From assembly GCA_036571765.1 (NCBI GenBank), contig BROE01000024.1:1663189-1727188 (forward strand): 64,000 nt of DNA, given 5' to 3'. Both the position numbers and the translations under genes were made by a program. The notes below the pieces were generated by a model, which was not told the origin of the DNA, did not search any database, and saw only the letters and a program-made list of their open reading frames with translations. The DNA is from Plecoglossus altivelis (Eukaryota > Chordata > Actinopteri > Osmeriformes > Plecoglossidae). This document shows positions 13,920 through 23,900 of this stretch, one piece after another; position 1 is the first letter of the stretch, and each line of letters opens with the position of its first letter.

Positions 13920-16900
13920 CTCAGATGTATGATTCAGCTTCCACGCTGCTCCCCTATTGACAGAAATGGGTTACAGAGGTGGAGAGCAGAAAGCAGGCGC
14001 AGCACGGGCCCCGGAGGAGCGAATGAGAGCAGGATGAGAAATGAGAGCGCTGCGGACGCTGGAGTTCCTTCCAAGCTGCACTGGTGGCGGCTACTTGAGA
14101 CCTGGGGGCCGGACACCTTTCTAAGCCGTCCTGCAGTGGGGGCCACCTCATAAATCCCTGTTGCTGGAAGATATTAAGCGGTATTAAGTCGTCCAAGAGG
14201 GTCTTTGGCTCTCTGTGGACTTTCTGCGTAGGTGGCACCGCTGGCTGCCGGGGCAGAGGAGAGGGGACTGAGACCTGAGGGGTTGTGGGTTCGAGTCCCA
14301 GGAACCTCTTGATAGGCAAGTGGGTGGGATGGGGGGAGGAGGGGGGGGGGGGCAGGTTTGCGGGAGGCTAGGTAGGCTACACTTCAGCATAGGCGCAAAG
14401 TCGCAAAAAAGACGGCCAATAAGACGGCTCTCGTGATAGTTTGATGTGAGATCATGGTGTGAACCAAACCACTTCTGATGGTACGTCGGCCCTGCCGACG
14501 GCATGCGCTTCCCAGCAGCCTTTGCACACTGGAACAGCAACAATGGGGCACCTCATGTCTGATCCCCACCCCCCACCCCCCCACACCACACATTTTCTCT
14601 TCCGTAAACCAGGTAGAAGTGGGGTAAGACGGCCAGGATTTATCGCAGGATCCGCCCGTGCGATACGGCTTTGGTCCTTGTTGTGGGCTCCGCTAGGCGA
14701 TCCAGGGGACTACAAAGAGAGGGCTTTGTAAGGGCTCCGGGAAAACAGAAGCTGACTGAAATACATGATTGGGGTCCTCTTGGGATTGAAGTGCTGTTGA
14801 GAGGCATTCTGGGATGGTCGGACACAATGGCACAAAAGGGAAGGATGGAAGGGGAGAGGAAGAGAAGAGAGAAGAGAGAGGGGGGGGGGAGTGGAGGAGG
14901 TTGGGGGTGGGGGGGTGGTACTGAAACAGCAGAAAGAGCCACGGGCATTTACCTAACCAAACACAGCTGCCTTGCGTTGTGGCTTTTGGGTGTGTGTGTC
15001 CGTGGTGTGTGTGTGTGTCCGTGATGTGTGTGCACGGGGNNNNNNNNNNNNNNNNNNNNNNNNNNNNNNNNNNNNNNNNNNNNNNNNNNNNNNNNNNNNN
15101 NNNNNNNNNNNNNNNNNNNNNNNNNNNNNNNNNNNNNNNNNNNNNNNNNNNNNNNNNNNNNNNNNNNNNNNNNNNNNNNNNNNNNNNNNNNNNNNNNNNN
15201 NNNNNNNNNNNNNNNNNNNNNNNNNNNNNNNNNNNNNNNNNNNNNNNNNNNNNNNNNNNNNNNNNNNNNNNNNNGGGGGGGATTAGGGTGGCGCGAGCAG
15301 CATGTTTCATTCAAAATAGGAAGAAAACACACCACAAGGGCTCTGGCTGGTGCTACCAGCACACACACTCTCTTCTCCCATGTCCCCCTTGACCCCCCCC
15401 CCATTTCTGTTTCCACTGAGGCATCTAACCAACCAGGGGAGGTCTGGCCAAAAATGGACGGGAAAAAAAAGTAAAGGCGAGACAGGCACCAGATAACACC
15501 CTGTCTTATCCTAACAAGATTCAGTCAGAGGACAAAGGCCTCAAAGAATAATGAACGGAGGTTGGGGAGCACTTGAAGCCGGTTAAGCAGCCGAACACAA
15601 GCACTCTACCTCGTGGGCCAAGCATGTCTTGAATTCCCTTAGGCCACCAGAAACAAAAGATTTTCATCAGAGACTGGCAACTTAAATGAGTGTTTTACTA
15701 ATGGAGCTAGGCCACCGATTAGACGCAGCCTGCTGAAGGCAGATGGGCGGTCGGGTGGGAGAGAGTGTGGACGGGGGAAGGGAAGGGGGTTAATGTTGTT
15801 CTGGGTTTGGAGACCGAGCGGTCATGTCACAGAGAGAAGAAACCCAATCGAGGGGCAATCTCCCATTTGGAGATGCGACCTCGAAATGTTAGCTATGGAG
15901 ATTTCCATCGACTCGCTGTTTTGTAAACGGGCGAAACATGATATTAAATGAAGCAGACACTCGTTAAGTCGACAAGCTTTTAAGAACGCCAACAAGCGAG
16001 CCAGCGTGTTTGTTCAAATGTTCAAAGCTCGACGAGTGTTTATGTTCTAGTTTGTGAGAGAACAACACTAATGTTGGGGGGGTAAGCCGGAGGATAAGCT
16101 GGGGGGGTCGTGGCAAGGAGGCGTCACAGACAGCTTTCCTGGTTCCATTCGCCCCCCCCCCTTTACATCTCTCTTTCTCCTCTGCATCTGATGCATCTCC
16201 TCTGCATCTGCATTTGATGTCGTTCAGCTCATGTGCAACAACAGGTTTCCTGAAATAGGAAAGTGGTTAAGGAGACGCTTTTACGTAAAGCTATCTGGGG
16301 CGTCAGGTGAACCTCCCTCCCACCCCCAGCGGTTAGGGGTTTGACCGGGGGAGGGGTGCGGTGAGGGCGGCGTTTTGTCTCACGAGGGCACATTTCCCCC
16401 CTCGTCTGGAAGAGGATAAGGCCACCCTTGACTTGATTCGACCCCACGGGCCTGTCACGTCCTATTCTTGGGTTGGCTGAGCACACGGAGAGAGAGGAGG
16501 CGCGCGTGGTGGGCTGCAGTGGTAGTCACATGCTGCTGGGCTAACTAGCCCCCAAAACCTGACGGTACGGAAGCAAAAGAGGATAAATCGGGCTAATTTA
16601 AGTCTGGAGCCTGACACGACCAGAGGCAGGATAGTCTATTAAACATGACCATCACCTGATGCATGAGTGACTTGGCAAGCCAGGGGAATAACAGACGAAA
16701 ATGTAATTTCCAAGAAAGTTTTCACTGCAAATGGCGAGTAGGGGGAGGGGGAGTGGGGGGTGGAGTAGATGCTAGATGAAACAGCTGTTGTTAGCCAACG
16801 AGGAGGAACGGTGCCCCGCAGATGGGGACTTATCGAATGTGACGAGGAGCATTCTCGACACTGGTCCGTATCAATAATTTAGAACCGCAAATAACGAGTG

Positions 16901-19900
16901 AAGAGAAACGTTGGTGCAAACGGACATGCCAGAAACACAAGAGACACTGTCTTGTATGGGTCAGCAAAACAACTCTGGCTGACAAAACCAAAGTGGAGGT
17001 GTCGGGCCTCCCATAGCCTAACAGGGATTTCCTTGTTCGGACGCTTTTGATTTTGCCTTTCAAAAAAAAAAAAAGTTTGTTCACAAACGCTAAACAGTAT
17101 TCTATGTGGGTAGGGGTAGGGGTGTGAAGTACAAGAGAGGGGGAATCAGAGAGCTTCCATTCCACGGGTGAAAAGAAAATGCGTTGTGGGCCAAGACCAG
17201 AACAACGCTGCAGATTGTTTTCCACTGACAAAGAGAGTCTGGTTTCTTCCGCAGACTAACCAGGCCGATTTACTGCCTGTGGCTTTAAAGACGAAACAGA
17301 AGCTGTTTTCTGGTGCTGCTCACAGTGAGCAGCGTACAGGACTATTAGCCACATTGTTCCACTATGAGGCAAATGGAGGGAGAGAGGGGGAGGGAATGGC
17401 AGGAGAGAGAGAGAGATGGAGAGATAAAGGGTGAGAGAGACGAATCGAGGATGACACTGGGAAGTCTATTTCAAAGAAGGAACATCGGTGGCGTGTGCTT
17501 AAAGTGAGACAAATGAAAAAAAAACATGCACTGTAGACTGCACATACTGTAAGCCTCTGGAACGTGCAAAAAGGCGTAAGGCTACATATTAACCAAGACA
17601 AATGACTACATCCAGCAGAAGTAACATGTTATCAGATCCAACAGTCAAACACATTTTTTTTCTTAACAACACAACAAGGCTTGAGCCTGTGTCAGGTCTT
17701 CCTGCCTCTTGGAGTGCAATGGAAAGACAAGTGGAAGTGCACAGTAGCACTGTTCGTCTTGTGAGCAGTCTCCAAAGACATCATTAATTCTTTATGGTCT
17801 GGCGCAGTTAGTTGCTAACCTTCTCTCACATCCGGTCTCCAGGTCTCTTCGCAAATTTTCTCCTGATCATTTTATTCATTTGATTCTGTCCAGGGGAATA
17901 GTGCAAGGCACTTAAATACCCTTTTGGTGCCTATAAAGCAGATCCTTGACACATTTACAGTCATTTCAGATTCTGCTTTACCCACAATCCAATGCAGCTG
18001 TCTCTTCACCAGGTCTATCGTTCCTGGACCTAAATGTTCCTGCCTATAGTTCACAAGTTCAGGGCCATATTAATTATTCATGAGTCCCCTGCAAACACAC
18101 ATGGTGGCTTCAGAAGGAGGGGGAAGGTGTGTACGTGCGCCTGTGTCACTGTGTCATGTAGGTAGCGAGTGTGTTGGCAGACCAAGGGAGATCATTCGCC
18201 CAAACCTTTGAAGACATGCCTAATGTCATTAAAATGCTGACCGAATTATCTGGTTAGTGGAGTGGACAAGAGAGGGAGTGGAGAAGAGAAGGACAGAGAG
18301 ACAGAGAGACAGAGAGAGAGAGCGAGAGAGCGAGCGAGAGAGAAATGAGATACGAAAGTAATAGAGTAATAGAGTGAAAGAGAGATGGATAGAAAGAGAG
18401 AACGAAAGAGGGAGAAAAAGACCACACAAGGCTAATCAGATTTTATAGATTGGCTGGACTAAAGGGCTGATCTTGCCTTTTGTCCACCCAAATGCCTGGA
18501 GGTGTTGGGGGCTGTGTGAAGGATTGGAGGTCAGTGCAGATATTGAATGTCTGCATTGCCCACCCCATTGTTGTTCTGACCTCTCACGAGACACGGTCAA
18601 TGCCAAATGAAATTGCAATTGATTGTCTGCTGGTAAATCCGACCCGGGAAATGGAGGTGGAAAGTTGGGTTATGATATAAATGACTCCCATCTTAGTTGA
18701 CACCAAAGAGGAGAGGACTGACAAGCAATGACATATTGACTCAAGGTCATTGGAAAGCACGAAACAACATGAATCAACGCGGATTCGCGTGTCAATCGAT
18801 CCACTGCTAAGTATAGTTTGTCTGTTGTGACTGCGGCCCCTGCCAGTCTTTACATCTCAAAGTACTCCTCTTCTGAAATTATTCAAGGATGTCATGGGCT
18901 GAAGACAGTTACCATAAAAAACACCCCATTCACAGACTGGTCTAAATTATTCACCACTGCCCTAAATAGACTGTCACATAGGCAACATGGATACATTCCT
19001 CAACTTTGGAGAAAGGCCACTAATACTAGAAACCACTTCTCTAACCGCATGGGTGTATTCTGATTAGGATGGTGCAGGCACTTGGGTAGGGCTTTTAAGA
19101 TGGATAAGGCCCTTCTATCTGTAGCCAAGGAAGGAATAGACGGCTTCCCACCCTGTAATTTACCGAGGGCTCGGCCAGTCTACTCCCAGGCCGGCACCAC
19201 TGACAACTCCCATTCTCCTGGAAGCTGTACCAAGCTTCCACCGAGTCATAAAGCCCCCTCTACCAACCAGCCTTTGATGCCTGAGGCGGAAGACCAAGGT
19301 GCAGCATAAGTCAATTCCGAGCAGTTGTTTCCAATCGCTGGCTAAACGGTGGCTGACGAACAAAAACCGGCTTGTAGCTTCCGCGAGTTTCCCCTGAAAG
19401 CTGCTGTTCGGGGATGTCGCTCCAAAGCAGAGCGGAAACAAGCTAACCGTGAAAAGTATCAAAAGTAGAGAGATGTTGTGGAGCAGCTTGTGGTTAGAAA
19501 CCTCGCATGCTAATTTTAAGCTTCCCCCCCCAAAAAGGGAGTTCGGTTCTAGTCTACTGGCAACCTTCACACCACATCAATCCTATCAGTTCTTTACATT
19601 AAAAAAAACATGCCACTGAGCCGTGTGTATCTACCTGTAGAACCAGCGGCTCCGGGTTGAAAGCCAGTGTCATGAGCAGCTGCATCCTCTCCGTGTCCTT
19701 GAGGTTCTTCAGTAAGAAGCTTCCAGAGTCTTTGGTCTCGGCGTAGCGCCGCACCACCCGGTCTAGCAGCCTCTGGGAGGGGCAGTGCACCAGGTCCGAC
19801 CAGCCCTCCACCACATCGGGCGTGAGGAGTCGCACGTCGCCGTTGAGCCGGGCAAACTCTGTCTTGTACATGGCCTGTATGAGGTCGCACCGCGGTCGGC

Positions 19901-20288
19901 CCGTGGCCCGCTTGCAGATCTTCTGGTCGATGTCAGCCAGCTCCTGGTTGGAACCCAGGCGCTTAAGGACCACACGGCGGGTTCCCTCGCGTGGCTCGCC
20001 ATACTGGGCAAAGTACACGTTCTTGACGTTGAAGACGTCCAGGAAGCGGAGGCGGCCCCAGGTCTCGAAGGACACCTGACCGTTCATAAACTTCCGGCAC
20101 CAACTGGTGCCAAAGCATGCCGGGCACTTGTTGAGGTTGATGAAGCGCCGGTCGGTGAGCTCGTTCTTCTGGAAGGAGGCGAACAGGCTGTGGGTGTTCA
20201 TGAGCAGCACCACAAACAGCCCCACCACCAACAGGAGCTTCAGACAGCGGTAGAGGCGGCCCAGCTTGAGAGGCAGGAAACGCAGCAT
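2792..20288 (-). CDS. dipk2a: dipk2a: divergent protein kinase domain 2A (C3orf58/DIA1/HASF), complete, 3 coding exons
   Basis: The coding sequence joins complement(19635..20288, 7110..7413, 2792..3135): 1302 nt, 433 aa plus stop, close to the about 430 aa of human DIPK2A. The order is: an N-terminal basic/hydrophobic signal anchor (residues about 17-31); a cysteine motif CPACFGTSWC (55-64); a basic VVLKRL segment whose K109 is a candidate ATP-binding lysine; a catalytic-loop equivalent LLDVSFDNF with D286 and N291 in HRDxxxxN spacing; a DFG-like VVDAEN with D305; and a Cys-containing C-terminal lobe. Long stretches match my memory of the human protein. The family (FAM69/DIPK) consists of atypical secretory-pathway kinase-like proteins; mammalian DIPK2A is reported as Golgi-associated and secreted. 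Both introns have GT-AG ends and the reading frame is preserved across both joins. The kinase-residue assignments are inferred from spacing. Confidence 0.95.
4707..4730 (+). repeat. (TG)12 microsatellite
   Basis: Uninterrupted TG dinucleotide tract inside dipk2a intron 2. Confidence 0.95.
4915..5106 (+). repeat. GA/GAAA-rich polypurine tract
   Basis: About 190 bp made almost only of G and A, with interspersed GAGAAA units. Open frames through it encode only alternating Arg/Glu or Ser/Leu and are not genes. Confidence 0.95.
5734..5828 (+). repeat. CT-rich polypyrimidine tract
   Basis: About 95 bp of CT and CCCT units, followed by a short CA run that begins the first copy of the local duplication. 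Confidence 0.95.
5858..6486 (+). repeat. Identical tandem duplication, period 339 bp
   Basis: About 290 bp (5858-6147) recurs at 6197-6486 with a constant 339-base offset and no difference that I could see. Each copy starts in a CA/CGCG run and ends at GTGGTGCAAG. The copies are separated by a CT/CA microsatellite that also resembles the tract before copy 1. This is either a recent tandem duplication or a collapsed/expanded assembly of a microsatellite-bounded unit. Confidence 0.9.
7110..7413 (-). CDS. dipk2a: dipk2a coding exon 2 (kinase core)
   Basis: The acceptor TTTTCAG precedes Ser219 (phase 0) and the donor is GTGAGT (phase 1). The exon encodes residues 219-319 plus one base. It carries the catalytic-loop-like LLDVSFDNF (D286, N291) and the DFG-like VVDAEN (D305), so it holds the presumed active site. 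The segment around GWPFAKYLGACG and NDFEFALYLLDVS is nearly identical to human DIPK2A as I remember it. Confidence 0.95.
8136..8247 (+). repeat. (CA)n compound microsatellite
   Basis: CA runs broken by regularly spaced AAGCT interruptions, then a pure (CA)n tract to 8247. Confidence 0.95.
10660..10820 (+). repeat. GA/GGGA-rich purine tract
   Basis: About 160 bp of imperfect GAGAG and GGGGTTGAGAG units. The open frame across it on the other strand is low-complexity Ser/Leu/Pro and is not a gene. Confidence 0.85.
12036..12180 (+). repeat. Poly-C run plus CA/TTGGGCAAACCAGG minisatellite
   Basis: A 22-base C run is followed by CA repeats that alternate with a non-CA core, CTTGGGCAAACCAGG. The core occurs three times, at about 12074, 12104 and 12152. 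The first two are exactly 30 bp apart and the third is offset by an expanded CA tract. Confidence 0.9.
13141..13224 (+). repeat. Perfect 12-bp tandem repeat, 7 copies
   Basis: The unit GACAGGCGGAGA is repeated exactly seven times without a mismatch, ending in a diverged half unit. Because the unit is 12 bp, any frame through it stays open (QAER repeats on the plus strand), which makes a spurious open frame. Confidence 0.95.
13610..13920 (+). repeat. GGGA and GA purine tracts
   Basis: Two purine-rich segments, about 13610-13716 (GGGA units) and about 13883-13920 (GA units), separated by about 165 bp of unique sequence. Not coding. Confidence 0.85.
14222..14340 (+). mobile_element. Possible tRNA-derived SINE relic
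   Basis: A perfect match to the Pol III B box, GGTTCGAGTCC, lies at 14288-14298. About 55 bases upstream is a weaker A-box-like TGGCACCGCTGG. The layout resembles the tRNA-related head of fish SINEs. I see no cloverleaf for a functional tRNA, and neither a poly-A tail nor a target-site duplication was identified. Confidence 0.35.
15040..15274. other. Assembly gap (235 N)
   Basis: A run of N flanked by GT-rich sequence on the left and a G run on the right, consistent with a simple repeat that failed to assemble. Apparent open frames across it are meaningless. Confidence 1.
18285..18425 (+). repeat. GA-rich purine tract
   Basis: Imperfect GAGA/CGAGAG/AAAGAG units over about 140 bp within dipk2a intron 1. 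Confidence 0.85.
19635..20288 (-). CDS. dipk2a: dipk2a coding exon 1 (signal anchor and N-lobe)
   Basis: Encodes residues 1-218 from the ATG at 20288. This Met is chosen because the following residues (MLRFLPLKLGRLYRCLK) align with the human start in length and character and lead straight into the hydrophobic anchor. The exon contains NELTDRRF, the cysteine motif CPACFGTSWC and the stretches around NVKNVYFAQYGEPRE and KRATGRPRCDL, which are almost identical to the human protein. It is GC- and CpG-rich compared with its surroundings. It ends CTACAG before a GTAGAT donor. Confidence 0.96.
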
Positions 20289-20556
20289 GTTTAGGGAAGA
20301 GGGTGGAAGGTAGTTTAAGGTAAGGGGGAGGTGGTAGTGTTGAGAGTGGTTGGTTGGGGAGGGGGGGGGGCTAGAGCTTCACTTCTTTTCCATCATGATG
20401 AACTAGGGGGGAGGGGGTGGGGTGGTGGCGTCTTAGAGGAGTGATTGGCAGGGCCTAGGTTGGCACTGGGGCCCTGTGCCAGGTTCTGGCAAAGGCCTGT
20501 GAGTCATGTTCCCGCCTTGGTCTGTCTCGGGAACCCTCGACGAGCAGGCTCCAAAT
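20289..20556 (-). promoter_or_regulatory. Probable 5' UTR of dipk2a, with a candidate splice acceptor
   Basis: Directly upstream of the dipk2a ATG. On the minus strand a long pyrimidine tract ending in CGGCAG (AG at 20558-20557) makes a good 3' splice site. The coding exon could therefore start at about 20556 and be spliced from an upstream non-coding exon. Alternatively, transcription may start here within the CpG-rich exon neighbourhood. No TATA box is evident. Confidence 0.35.
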
Positions 20557-20895
20557 CTGCCGAACAAAAAGGAGAGAACATTACACTGCGATACAAGGAA
20601 AAAAAACGATCCATTTCACAAGAGTTGAGACATGGAACATTGCACTTTTGCTTCCCAAATAACCTTTGAAAAATACTAATTTAGCCATAGTTGGACTTAC
20701 AGCTTAACTTCCAGTGGCTGCATACATCACACATAAAACAAAGAGGTACTTTCTGTGGCACATTAAATTAGTTCACAAAGTAGAATTGCGCGGATCGTTT
20801 GAGCGAATACATTACTTTGTGAGGAGGAATGATGCTATAAAAATTCTGGACCAGCTCCCTCTTTCTTTAGGAAAGAGCTTCTCACAGCCCTTGTG

Positions 20896-20896
<1 letters not shown>

Positions 20897-20931
<35 letters not shown>
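20897..20931 (+). repeat. (TA)17 microsatellite
   Basis: Uninterrupted TA tract in the intergenic region. Confidence 0.95.
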
Positions 20932-20935
<4 letters not shown>

Positions 20936-23900
20936 AGGATGAAAGAGTGACACATAAAGCGACAGAAATGTAACTAAAGCGCTGATGTACAACTTCCTTT
21001 TCTTTTTACCAATAAAATTGGCTTATTCTTCACTGAATGGTCTGGCCATTGGATATTTCTGTCCTTGCCAATCCATATGCTTTTCATTTGAATCATTCAA
21101 TAAAAACATGTCTCACATTGAAATGTGTAAAATCGTGGATGCAAGGCCCATCTCTGCATATTGGTTCTCTCTTCAATTGGAAGAACCCCTGTGTGCGTTA
21201 TGAGGAGCATCACGCTGAGGAAGTTTAACCTTTGATCAGAGTTGGCTGGTTGGTTTTAATCTTGCTTTGAAGTTGTCCCTTTGAAAACGGCTGGTGTCAC
21301 TAAAGGGCAGCAAAAAAACGATTTTTTCAACAGAAAAAAACTAAAAAACTTGACACAGAAGAAGAGATTCTCCAAAGGCATGGTGTGAATGAATCTGTTA
21401 CTCTGGTTCACGTAGGGAGTCAGTCAGGCAGACTCTGGGGAAATGAACGCAATGCAGGGGAATTAGAGAGGGTTTAGCAGAGCAATGTCAGGGCAACACA
21501 ATGCCCTAACAAAGGCTTTCACCCACCTGGGTTGACTTCAGAGACATGTTGCACCACCCTGATCTGCTAAGTAGCACAGAGACTTTCCACTCGGAAGTCT
21601 CTTTTGTGAGCCAGACAATGCCTTTGACCGTGCAAATTGGCAGTCCTCAATTAGCGCTAATTTCGACATGCCCATTACGGCTGACTGTCAAGGGCCCGGC
21701 TGAGGAGTAAAGCTAAACTTGAATCGTGACTCGTCGTCGTGACGATGACTGTTGCCTTGCGCTCCAAGCGTCAAGGCCGCCATCGGAAGTGACGCTGGGG
21801 TCCGAGGCACAGTTAAGAGAGCGGCGGCTCTGGGAAATGGTGGAGTGGCTGAAGAACGTGATGGTGAAAAAGACGAGCAGATGTGCGCGCACGTCAACGT
21901 TTTGCACCTCACTCCTGATGCCGAGAAGAACACCACTGAAATCACTGCATATTAATGGGGGGGGATACGGAAGCATCACCAAGCTCTGATGCCTGAAGCT
22001 GTCCTCTGCAAATGCAGCAAAGCAAAACCGCTTCCGTAAGGGCACTGAAAGCAAATTAACAAGTCGCACACAAACTGAGCCTCTTTGCTTTCTACACGGC
22101 CAGTGAATTAGCTTATGCAACAAGTGTTACCTGTGGTATGTTTTCCATTTGCAACTTTCCCCAATTTATATTTCATTGACCACATTACATTTCATTGCGC
22201 GAGCTAATTGGCAAAACTAAAGATTCATGTGAAGCCACATGAAAACCTTGCCTAAAGCAAAAAAGCTCACAAACCAATATTTTGATCATTCGTTACATCG
22301 TCCCTGCCCCCTCCGGAGAAAAAGGCAAAAAGTAATAAGTAAAAAGCAGGACAGGACAGGCAAGCGCGGTTCCTTCGCAATCCACAGAAAGTGGGGGGGA
22401 AAGCCGGAACACTGTGTGGTGGAGCCAGACTCAAAAAGGAGCAAGGGACAAAACTGATGGCTCTGAAGTAAAAAAGAAAAATGGTAACAAATGTATACAA
22501 GATGGATAGGACATCCTCCTCACAACCATGGTAGAAGCGAACAGAACCATATTTGGTTCACGTTCTCAAGAGAACACTTGAGCATCCCTAGCACGATATG
22601 ACCTCCGCTTGATTTGCCGTTGCGCATCCGACACCGGCAGCACCACGTATCGCAGGGTGACACTGCCTCTGCCCCTTCCCCCCAGTCAGGGGGCGAGTAG
22701 ATGTGGGTTGAGCTGGGATCTGATGCGTAGAGACGGCAGAACCGTGTTCTCCTTCCTTGTCTGAGGAAATGCTATGAACCGCCCCACCCCTCCGACCCTC
22801 TCTGGAACCCGACTGCAGCTGAGAATCAGGGGCGGGCTGGAACAAGCCCTGGAACTGCTCCGGCGTCCCCACAGTAATGAGATGCATTGGCTGAGGCTCC
22901 TACAGATTAGCACCAGGCTTGGCGCTCTGGCTCTTTACCTGCCTGCTCTCCGAGGGACGTGTCAGGCATCAATTACCTAAGGAGGACCACCTGTGCAGTG
23001 GGCATGATCTTACTAATCACTGGGGCTTACGCGGAGAAATTGCTTGACGGTTGTGGTTGTGAGGGGGAGGTGAGGTACTTTGAATATCTGAAACAGTAGA
23101 GCGTGAAGTGCATGCGGCTGGTGCGTGCGACCCCTGCTGCTCTGTGACCCTTTGACCTTGGGGGCGGATTAGACCTGCTCAAGCTGTCGACGTGTGAAGT
23201 CACGGGCCGAGGCACGATGAGCACCGACAGTGAGCTGCGGGGCCGAGCGAAGGAAACCTGAAGCAAAGCTTCTTTGTTGAGTTACACTGCCAACATTTCA
23301 GCTCCCCACCAGGGGAAAAAATAGAAAAAAAGTCCTGGCTTATGTTGTTTCTGTTTGGAGTTGTTTGGAGTGTGCACACCATTACTTAGACAGGGTATCA
23401 TGCTGAAACTAAGTGGGTGTCTCTGGTAAAGTAGCCTGCTAGCATTTTGACATGGACAAGGTTCAGCGCTAGCCCTTGATTACATCCAGATGTAGCTCAT
23501 TCTGATACAGATGTGCTGGGTCCTAATACAACAGCAGTGAAACCAAAACAAGACAAGGGTTTTTTCCTTCTGGCCAACTTTCATTCTGCCCACAGGAACG
23601 TGTGTTTTAAATTAGGCCTCCGAAGGCCTCCATGGATGTCAGTCCCCTTTTATGCAGGGAAGGCCACAGGCAGGCCAAACTCAGGGGTGGGGTGGGGCTA
23701 TAAGCCTTCACATTAGTGTGCTCCACTCAGGGAAAGCCCTGTTAGGAGTGAGGGCCAAATTACCTCTCATCAGGGAGAGAGGCTGCCAAAAAGCGATGCC
23801 GAAAAGTTACTCCAAGGCACACTCCCGCTGTCTGTAAAGCAGTACGAAGACGATGAGCCGGATTCAAAGGGAGGTGGGGGGGTCTCTTCATGCATGTGGG

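Larger units (their letters stand above)
7414..19634 (-). other. dipk2a intron 1
   Basis: About 12.2 kb, GTAGAT donor, phase 0. No other gene is seen. It carries a poly-G/GT patch at about 7480-7511, CA arrays, CT-rich patches, a purine tract at about 10660-10820, a CA minisatellite, a 12-bp perfect array, GGGA and GA tracts, a possible SINE, a 235-bp N gap and a GA tract at about 18285-18425. Repeat-poor segments, such as about 9000-9300 and 15590-15980, contain TAAT-type motifs but nothing definable. Confidence 0.85.

Noticed and set aside
15040..15274. Several open frames spanning the N gap
   Set aside because: They exist only because N does not encode a stop.
19785..20294. Open frame of 169 codons antisense to dipk2a exon 1
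   Set aside because: A GC-rich shadow of a conserved coding exon; the sense strand is clearly DIPK2A.
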